NCBI GenBank assembly: GCA_001458075.1 | Contig: LN899469.1 | Span: 2,454,659 to 2,518,658 of the forward strand | Source: Idiomarinaceae bacterium HL-53 | GTDB taxonomy: Bacteria; Pseudomonadota; Gammaproteobacteria; Enterobacterales; Alteromonadaceae | DNA length: 64,000 bases | Direction: 5' to 3' | In this document: positions 58,102-64,000 of the stretch, piece by piece | Layout of the letters: the number at the start of each line of letters is the position of its first letter | How positions within the stretch are numbered: the stretch's first letter is position 1 | Position numbers and translations under genes: made by a program | The notes under the pieces: model-generated | Told to the model about the DNA's origin: nothing | Database searches by the model: none | The model's input: only the letters and a program-made list of their open reading frames with translations

Positions 58102-58130
58102 GCGCACAGGAGTTAATGAGCCCTGTGCGC
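58102..58130 (-). promoter_or_regulatory. Hairpin abutting the pdxB start codon
   Basis: Minus strand: GCGCACAGG, 11-nt loop, CCTGTGCGC, then ATG. The 9-bp stem is perfect and ends at the base before the pdxB start; it contains the alternative GTG start. No purine-rich ribosome site is free between stem and start. There is no U-tract, so it does not look like a terminator of fabB. Confidence 0.6.
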
Positions 58131-58149
58131 AGTGTATCAGAAATGTTTA

Positions 58150-59361
58150 TTATGCGAAGCGCTTAAATACTAGCGACGCGTTCGTACCACCGAAGCCAAA
58201 GCTATTCGACATCACAGTGTTCAATGTTGCTGATTGTGGCTCACGCACAATGTTCATACCGCTCGCCTTTTCGTCAAGCGAGTCGATATTAATAGAAGGC
58301 GCGATAAAGCCATCACGCATCATCAGCAAAGAGAAAATTGCTTCATGAACGCCCGCGGCTCCGAGTGCATGCCCAGTCATTGCTTTTGTTGCACTAATTG
58401 CTGGCGTGTTAGCACCGAATACTTCACGAATCGCCTCTAACTCCTTCACATCGCCTACCGGTGTACTGGTGCCGTGTGTGTTCAAGTAGTCAATTGGCGC
58501 GTCAAGGTTGGCCATGGCCATTTTCATACAACGCACTGCACCTTCACCTGAAGGAGCCACCATATCGTAGCCATCCGAAGTTGCGCCATAGCCGACAATT
58601 TCCGCGTAGATCTTCGCACCACGCGCTAGAGCGGTCTCTAACTCTTCAATCACGAGCATACCGCCGCCGCCTGAAGGAACAAATCCATCGCGGTTCGCGT
58701 CATACGTACGCGAGGCATGCTCTGGTGTATCGTTATACTTGGTACTGAGTGCGCCCATCGCGTCAAACTCCATACCCAAGGTCCAGTGAAGCTCTTCTCC
58801 GCCGCCAGCAAACACGCGATCTTGTTTACCAAGCTGAATCAACTCCAGCGCGTGACCGATACAGTGTGCACTCGTTGCACAAGCTGAACTAATGGAATAA
58901 TTCACACCTTTGATTTGCTTAGGGGTTGCCAAACACGCTGAGGTTGTTGAAGCCATGCATCGTGGCACCATGTATGGGCCGACACGTTTCACTCCCTTTT
59001 CGCGCAAAATATCGGCAGCCGCTACTTGATGCTCTCCCGAAGCGCCTCCAGAACCCACAACCAAGCCCGTACGCTCATTTGAAACTTCCGCATCTGTTAA
59101 ACCTGCGTCTGCAATTGCTTGCTCGAGAGAAATGAATGCATATGCCGCGGCGTCTCCCATAAAACGAAGTGCTTTTCGGTCAATGTGCTCGCTTACGTCG
59201 ATTTTTAAATCGCCCCAAACTTGGCAACGCAGCCCCATTTCTGCAAAACTTTCAGACCGTGTAATGCCTGAACGCCCAGCTTTGAGTGACGCTAAAACTT
59301 CTTGTTGATTATTACCAATGCTCGAAACCACACCGATCCCGGTAATCACAGCTCTTCTCAT
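58150..59361 (-). CDS. fabB: Beta-ketoacyl-ACP synthase I FabB
   Basis: 403 residues from the ATG at 59361, with AGGA 8 nt upstream. Catalytic Cys161 ([11 protein letters not shown]), His pair in [11 protein letters not shown] and [11 protein letters not shown], and the [17 protein letters not shown] start. FabB rather than FabF by the start, the [10 protein letters not shown] segment and its position beside mnmC. It elongates acyl chains and is needed for unsaturated fatty acids. No clear FabR or FadR site was found upstream. Confidence 0.95.
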   Translation of the reverse strand: MRRAVITGIGVVSSIGNNQQEVLASLKAGRSGITRSESFAEMGLRCQVWGDLKIDVSEHIDRKALRFMGDAAAYAFISLEQAIADAGLTDAEVSNERTGLVVGSGGASGEHQVAAADILREKGVKRVGPYMVPRCMASTTSACLATPKQIKGVNYSISSACATSAHCIGHALELIQLGKQDRVFAGGGEELHWTLGMEFDAMGALSTKYNDTPEHASRTYDANRDGFVPSGGGGMLVIEELETALARGAKIYAEIVGYGATSDGYDMVAPSGEGAVRCMKMAMANLDAPIDYLNTHGTSTPVGDVKELEAIREVFGANTPAISATKAMTGHALGAAGVHEAIFSLLMMRDGFIAPSINIDSLDEKASGMNIVREPQSATLNTVMSNSFGFGGTNASLVFKRFA

Positions 59362-59462
59362 TGTGTCTGTCCTATTTATAAATTTGTGCGTATCATATCG
59401 CGTCAACGCGCAAACTAGAATCCACCATTAAAGTGGTCAGCTTTGCTACGGAAGAAATTGCT

Positions 59463-61289
59463 ATGCCTAGTTCTGAAATTCAATATGCCAATCTTCAGTT
59501 TGATGCAGACCATACGCCTGAATCATTACGCCACGGTGACATTTACTTCACACGAGGGCAAGGCAAGTCTGAAAGTGAATACGTATTCCTTCATCAAAAC
59601 GGTTTTCCTGAGCGCTGGCAGCGCCAGCAGCATTCTTTCTGCGTGGCAGAGACAGGGTTTGGGACTGGACTAAATTTTTTTCTAACGGCCAATTCTTTTT
59701 TAGAACATGCCCCTGCAAATACGCAGTTACACTTTATCAGCTTTGAGCTCTTCCCACTTTCGCCTCAGGATTTCCGTCGCGCAAGCCAAGCCTGGCCCGA
59801 ATATCAAGCTCTCGTTGAAGAGATTATCAGCCATTATCCACAACCCATTGCAGGCCTGCATCGGCTTCAAATTCACCCGCGTATTACACTTGATTTAGTG
59901 TTTGGTGATGTCACTCAGACCGCGCCTGACTGGGCAAAACTAAACAAAAACTCAGTCGATGCATGGTTTCTAGATGGGTTCGCGCCCAGTAAAAACCCTG
60001 ATATGTGGCAACCTACACTTTTCAGTGCGCTCTATAATAGCATGAAAACCAATGGAACCTTTGCAACCTTCACTGCGCAAGGAAACGTACGTCGCGGGCT
60101 TACAAGCGCAGGGCTAGCAGTCAAGAAGGCATCGGGGTTTGGGCACAAGCGCGACATGTTAGTCGGTCGAAAAATGAGCTTGGCCTTACCCGCGCCCAAA
60201 CTTCCGACACATATTATGATTGTAGGCGGAGGCATTGCTGCCGCTTCCCTACTCTACAAACTCAAAACTTTTCAAGGCAAAATTACGTGGGTTTATGACT
60301 CACTTGCCAGTGGTGCCTCTGGCAACGCACAGGCTTCTATTTACCCCGCTCTACAGGCACAGTGGAATTACTTCAGTGAATTCTATGCGCACGCATTTTG
60401 CTTTGCGAAACGGTTTTATGAGCCATGGCAAAACACACTTGTTCATTGGCCCGGTGTACACTTAAAGACGCGGTCAGCAGAAGATGCAGAGCGACTACAG
60501 AAAGTGCTCTCAAACCCAATGTACCCGAGCACTCTCATAGACCGTGGCAAATATGGCGCTTTGATACCTCAAGCTGGTTGGGGAAAACCACCTGAGCTTG
60601 TCCACGCGCTTGTTGAGCACGCGCTCTCCTATCGTACTCAGCATCATTTGAAAACCGCTCAGCTAAGCGATACCCGGTTAGCGTCTCTCTCTTTCATCAA
60701 TCGCGGCGTGAAATGTAACTTACATAATCTTGAAACATCGCTCGAAGTTGATCACTTGATACTTGCAGCGGGCGCGCAGCTTACCGAGATTATAGCTAAT
60801 CTTCCGATTCGGCCTGTGCAGGGTCAGGTTACGCAACTTGCTTGGCGCACTCCTCCGGCAGCTACCCCCGAATTAAGTGCGCAAGTATTCTGTCAGAAGG
60901 GCTACGCGACGCCTCCTGCGAATGGCGCGTTCTGCATTGGTGCAACCTTTCGAAAAGGCATCACTGATTTGCGCGTCACTGACGAAGAGAATTTAGAAAA
61001 TATTCAGCAGTTCAATGCAATGACCGGTGCGAATGTGGAACCTGAAGACATTATAAGCGCACGCAGCTCGATTCGTGCGACCACGCCCGATCACTTGCCG
61101 ATGGTCGGTAAGCTAAGAGGGCTGCCCGTGTCGGTGTTGGGAGGTCTTGGCGCAAGAGGATTCACCAGTGCGCCTTTCTGCGCAGAAATTATAGTGAGTG
61201 AGTTGCTACAAAAACCACTCCCTTGTATGCAGAAACTTTATACCAGGCTCTCGCCAAATCGCTTTAACCCTTCATCGCCGGATGATTGA
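59463..61289 (+). CDS. mnmC: Bifunctional tRNA mnm5s2U34 biosynthesis protein MnmC
   Basis: 608 residues from the ATG at 59463 (GGAAG upstream). N-terminal SAM methyltransferase domain MnmC2 (FCVAETGFGTGLNFFLTA; DAWFLDGFAPSKNPDMW) and C-terminal FAD oxidoreductase MnmC1 (HIMIVGGGIAAASLLYKL; ASGNAQASIYPALQA). It finishes 5-methylaminomethyl-2-thiouridine at the wobble base. Divergent from fabB as in E. coli; its end overlaps convergent yfcL by 26 nt. Confidence 0.95.
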   Translation: MPSSEIQYANLQFDADHTPESLRHGDIYFTRGQGKSESEYVFLHQNGFPERWQRQQHSFCVAETGFGTGLNFFLTANSFLEHAPANTQLHFISFELFPLSPQDFRRASQAWPEYQALVEEIISHYPQPIAGLHRLQIHPRITLDLVFGDVTQTAPDWAKLNKNSVDAWFLDGFAPSKNPDMWQPTLFSALYNSMKTNGTFATFTAQGNVRRGLTSAGLAVKKASGFGHKRDMLVGRKMSLALPAPKLPTHIMIVGGGIAAASLLYKLKTFQGKITWVYDSLASGASGNAQASIYPALQAQWNYFSEFYAHAFCFAKRFYEPWQNTLVHWPGVHLKTRSAEDAERLQKVLSNPMYPSTLIDRGKYGALIPQAGWGKPPELVHALVEHALSYRTQHHLKTAQLSDTRLASLSFINRGVKCNLHNLETSLEVDHLILAAGAQLTEIIANLPIRPVQGQVTQLAWRTPPAATPELSAQVFCQKGYATPPANGAFCIGATFRKGITDLRVTDEENLENIQQFNAMTGANVEPEDIISARSSIRATTPDHLPMVGKLRGLPVSVLGGLGARGFTSAPFCAEIIVSELLQKPLPCMQKLYTRLSPNRFNPSSPDD

Positions 61290-61560
61290 CGGTTTTTTTC
61301 AGTCGATTTAGCATGCCTTGAACTAAATCACGATCAATGGTTTTAAGCTCTGCTTCGCTATCAGCCAAACTTTTTTCCAGCGCTTGCCAAAACAGGTCTG
61401 TGTCGTCTTCTTCAGCCATTGTCAATTTCGCGACGACAAGATCGAAGTGCCCACGCAAATAGCCACTGGCAAATAATTCATCGTCATTCCCTTGCTGCAC
61501 TATTTGATCAAACACCGCGTCTAATTGATCGGCCATTTCGGCAATAGTAAGCTTCGACAT
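61264..61560 (-). CDS. yfcL: YfcL family protein
   Basis: 98 residues, acidic and helical, no membrane segment. The SGYLRGHFDLVVAKLTMAEE centre and its placement convergent with mnmC correspond to E. coli yfcL. Function unknown. A perfect 8-bp inverted repeat lies 19 nt upstream of its start. Confidence 0.85.
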   Translation of the reverse strand: MSKLTIAEMADQLDAVFDQIVQQGNDDELFASGYLRGHFDLVVAKLTMAEEDDTDLFWQALEKSLADSEAELKTIDRDLVQGMLNRLKKTVNHPAMKG

Positions 61561-61578
61561 ACACCCTCGATAGCAAGA

Positions 61579-61596
61579 ATCTAGAACCTTCTAGAT
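61579..61596. promoter_or_regulatory. Perfect inverted repeat upstream of yfcL
   Basis: ATCTAGAA, CC, TTCTAGAT: 8-bp arms with 2-nt spacer, in the 153-nt interval between yfcL and the flavodoxin gene. Too short a loop for an RNA hairpin, so a dimeric repressor or activator site is more likely. The regulator is unknown. Confidence 0.45.
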
Positions 61597-61713
61597 CTGT
61601 GAATTTGGCTTCACAGTATACCGATTTCATCATTCTATTTCGACCAAGAACTTCGCGAATTCATTTGCTACAATGCGGGCACTTTGATGTTTTCAGCGCT
61701 TATAGGAAGATAA

Positions 61714-62238
61714 ATGAGTGAATTTAAAATTGGCTTGTTTTACGGCTCGTCTACTTGTTACACGGAAATGGCAGCAGAGAAAATTCGTGACTTTATTGGC
61801 GCTGAAATTGTCGATTTATACAATATTAAGGACATTCCCTTAAGCAAAGCGGAAGAGTACGACCTACTCATTTTCGGTATCTCAACTTGGGATTTTGGGG
61901 AATTACAAGACGATTGGGAAAGCCATTGGCAGGAAGCGAGCACGCTCAATCTCGCTGGCAAAACACTTGCTCTCTATGGCATGGGCGACCAAGAAGGCTA
62001 CACCGATTGGTTTCAAGACGCGCTTGGCATGTTGCACGAGGCGGTGGCTCAACCCGGCCTGAAGCGGATTGGCTTCTGGCCAAATGAAGGCTATGACTTT
62101 AACGCGTCGAAAGCCTTAACTACAGACAAAAAACTCTTTGTGGGGCTTGCGCTAGATGAAGATAGCCAATATGAACTCTCCGACGAGCGCATTGCCATGT
62201 GGTGCACGCAAGTTTTAGAGGAAATTGCAGGCGTTTAA
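61714..62238 (+). CDS. fldB: Flavodoxin (FldB type)
   Basis: 174 residues. FMN phosphate loop [18 protein letters not shown], the [12 protein letters not shown] and [13 protein letters not shown] loops flanking the flavin, and a long-chain flavodoxin insert. Closer to FldB than FldA by the STCYTE loop (FldA usually STGNTE). One-electron carrier. Ends 4 nt into the convergent HIT gene. Confidence 0.92.
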   Translation: MSEFKIGLFYGSSTCYTEMAAEKIRDFIGAEIVDLYNIKDIPLSKAEEYDLLIFGISTWDFGELQDDWESHWQEASTLNLAGKTLALYGMGDQEGYTDWFQDALGMLHEAVAQPGLKRIGFWPNEGYDFNASKALTTDKKLFVGLALDEDSQYELSDERIAMWCTQVLEEIAGV

Positions 62239-62654
62239 GCGATTGAGCGCAGCTTTAATTGCGCTCTCAATTTGCCGGCGAATTGTTCGATAGCGTCTGA
62301 GCTATAAGGGTTAGCTGCGCATTTTCCCCAAACCGGCGCAGGCCAGGCAGGATCACTTTCAAAGCGCACGATATGATGCACATGGAGTTGTGGCACCATA
62401 TTGCCAAGTGCGCCGATGTTCAGCTTGTCCCCGTTAAATTCACGCATTAACCACATACCTAGTCTCGATGACTCTTGTAGCAATTGCTGTTGCTCCATCG
62501 CTTGTAGTTCATAGATTTCGCGAACATTTGGGACACGCGGAACCAGAATAACCCAGGGGAAATTCTCGTCATTCATGACACACACGCGAGATAGCGGGAA
62601 ATCTCCCGCTATCTCCGTGTCTTTTGCCAATTGCTCGTGTAACTCAAAATGCAT
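62235..62654 (-). CDS. HIT-family nucleotide-binding protein
   Basis: 139 residues with the HIT layout and the motif [11 protein letters not shown] near residue 90. The classical HxHxHxx reads H-V-H-H-I-V: the first two His (including the usual nucleophile position) are kept and the third is Ile. HIT proteins hydrolyse nucleotidyl conjugates; substrate here unknown. Confidence 0.87.
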   Translation of the reverse strand: MHFELHEQLAKDTEIAGDFPLSRVCVMNDENFPWVILVPRVPNVREIYELQAMEQQQLLQESSRLGMWLMREFNGDKLNIGALGNMVPQLHVHHIVRFESDPAWPAPVWGKCAANPYSSDAIEQFAGKLRAQLKLRSIA

Positions 62655-62683
62655 GGCAGTTCCTCAGTATTCCCTAGGCTCGC

Positions 62684-64000
62684 TTAATGGCGAATACTAT
62701 TTTCGCCGCCTGCAAACACACGACCGAAGTAGCTGTCTTCGTTCCACTCAGGCCGCGCTGTATCGTTTGCAATCGTTTTACCAATTTCGAAGTTGATATC
62801 GGCAAAAGTCGCCGCCGCGCCATAGCGAATGCCACCATAAACTTGACTGAGCGTACTCACTTCATCAGTCGGTCGATGATATTGTTCACGTAAGAAGCGT
62901 TGCCAAATTTCACCGGCATTTTCATCTGGATTCTTCGACGTAAAACCGGTCATTAAAAACACGGCGGGCACACCCTGCTTTACTAATGTGTAGTGATCTG
63001 AGCGTGTAAATAGTGCTTGCTCGGGCATCGGATCGGGCGCGCTTTCAATACCAAATTTTCCGGCTGCAATCGCAACCGCATCGGCTAGCGTCGAGTGATT
63101 CGCACCAAACGCAACGACATCAGCAAAATCATATAAAAGTACCGGCATATCCAAGTTTACGTTTGCTACAATGTTCTCAATCGGTACCGTCGGGTTGTGA
63201 GCAAAATAATCCGCACCAAGCAAACCACGCTCTTCTGCAGTGACCGCTGCGAATAGAATAGAGCGCTTAGGACGTTCCCCACTCGCCACTAAATCTGCAA
63301 ACATACGCGCTGTTTCTAGCATAACTGAAACGCCTGACGCGTTGTCCATCGCACCATTATTAAACTCTGCAGGCCCTTCTACGCTTCTTACCGGTCCGAT
63401 ATGGTCCGAGTGGGCCGTATAAATAATGTATTCATCTTTCAATGCAGGATCGCTACCCTCGATCATGCCAATTACATTCGGGCTATCCATGTCTTCATAG
63501 GTGGACGACTTCTCTAGTGTCACTGATAAATCTAAAGGCATTCCGACAGGACGCTCACCTGCGGCCATTTGCGCGTAAATTTCTTCTCCAGTAACGGGTA
63601 CGTTTGCGAACAAGGCTTCAGCGGCCTCATAATTAATGGTTGCCCCCCCTTTCATTTCTGGATAAGCGTTCTGCGGCACGCCATTTTCACCAATCCAGCG
63701 CACACGCGGTGAATTCGCATAGAAAATAGCACGCTCATAAGGTACGGTTTCTTCACGCTTGGGCGTATGAATGCTAATCATACCAACTGCACCACGCTCC
63801 ACGGCAAGCTCTGTTTTAATGCTATTTAGGTGAGCCGCCTCCTCACTTGGAAGTCCTTCTGGCAGTCCTGACAATGTCACCACAATGGCACCGCTCACAT
63901 CTAGATTTGCATAATCGTCAATTTCAAATTGATCTGACACCATGCCGTAACCAACAAACACGAGCGGTGCAGTTACTGACGACTCTGTTTCAAATACACT
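62684..64000 (-). CDS. M28 family zinc aminopeptidase-like, N-terminus outside window
   Basis: The frame stays open to base 64000, so the true start is beyond the right edge; the GTG at 63961 is internal. A PA-like insert domain (LVFVGYGMV; GAIVVTLSGLP) is followed by the M28 catalytic core with all metal ligands visible: TAHSDHIG, AMDNASGVS, AEERGLLGAD, NLDMPV and the late His in QYHRPTDEV. Such enzymes are usually exported and remove N-terminal residues from peptides. Export cannot be judged without the N-terminus. Confidence 0.92.
   Translation of the reverse strand, partial: SVFETESSVTAPLVFVGYGMVSDQFEIDDYANLDVSGAIVVTLSGLPEGLPSEEAAHLNSIKTELAVERGAVGMISIHTPKREETVPYERAIFYANSPRVRWIGENGVPQNAYPEMKGGATINYEAAEALFANVPVTGEEIYAQMAAGERPVGMPLDLSVTLEKSSTYEDMDSPNVIGMIEGSDPALKDEYIIYTAHSDHIGPVRSVEGPAEFNNGAMDNASGVSVMLETARMFADLVASGERPKRSILFAAVTAEERGLLGADYFAHNPTVPIENIVANVNLDMPVLLYDFADVVAFGANHSTLADAVAIAAGKFGIESAPDPMPEQALFTRSDHYTLVKQGVPAVFLMTGFTSKNPDENAGEIWQRFLREQYHRPTDEVSTLSQVYGGIRYGAAATFADINFEIGKTIANDTARPEWNEDSYFGRVFAGGENSIRH

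Noticed and set aside
59362-59462. FadR or FabR site between fabB and mnmC
   Set aside because: Only a half match (AGTGGTCAG) is present at about 59428; no palindrome comparable with the fadIJ operator.

Overview
The window looks like a chromosomal segment of a marine gammaproteobacterium of the Alteromonadales, most plausibly Idiomarinaceae (an inference from gene content and protein flavour, not from a marker gene). Nearly all genes are housekeeping genes in orders familiar from Escherichia coli and its relatives: fadIJ; tig-clpP-clpX-lon-hupB-ppiD; a Pro/His/Arg tRNA cluster; and fabB-pdxB-asd-fimV-truA-accD-folC-dedD-cvpA-purF with mnmC and yfcL on the far side of fabB. Accessory DNA is limited to one insertion element and one type IVb pilus locus.

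Layout. 1-4.9 kb: 3' part of an M16 (pitrilysin-type) protease, a membrane PAS-GGDEF-EAL c-di-GMP protein, and a 65-residue membrane protein. 5.0-6.75 kb: an IS200/IS605-family element with divergent tnpA (HUH/Y1 transposase) and an apparently intact tnpB (RNA-guided nuclease), placed just beyond the end of fadJ. 6.8-10.2 kb: fadI-fadJ, preceded by a perfect FadR-like operator. 10.5-17.4 kb: a six-gene MoxR-DUF58-DUF4381-BatA-BatB/TPR-BatD operon. 17.4-25.8 kb: protein quality control genes (ppiD, hupB, lon, clpX, clpP, tig) with recognisable terminators and a heat-shock-like lon promoter.

26-33.7 kb: a GAF-GGDEF diguanylate cyclase, a ClpP-fold-like lipoprotein, yigZ, a PLP transsulfuration-family enzyme, a DUF1704 metalloprotease-like protein, a DUF1415 protein, four tRNA genes (Pro-Arg-His-Pro in transcription order) behind a stringent-type promoter, and folD. 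33.7-42.0 kb: a ten-gene, tightly overlapping type IVb pilus operon in the order of the plasmid R64 thin-pilus locus (PilL/TcpQ, PilN, PilO, PilP, PilQ, PilR, PilS, a tiny pilin-like protein, a PilV-like long prepilin), closed by a TadE-like pseudopilin; it starts only 17 nt after topA. No prepilin peptidase, PilM or lytic transglycosylase is in the cluster, so these would come from elsewhere.

42-64 kb: topA, astB, a TraB/GumN-family protein, the purF-to-fabB block listed above, mnmC, yfcL, a flavodoxin, a HIT-family protein and the C-terminal part of an M28 zinc peptidase that runs off the right edge. The points most worth a second look are the pilus locus with its PilV-like and leaderless pilin-like proteins, the TnpB element with its predicted guide, the DUF1704 protein, the degenerate MIDAS in the second Bat protein, and several regulatory structures (FadR-like operator, pdxB start-site hairpin, duplicated tRNA-Pro cluster).
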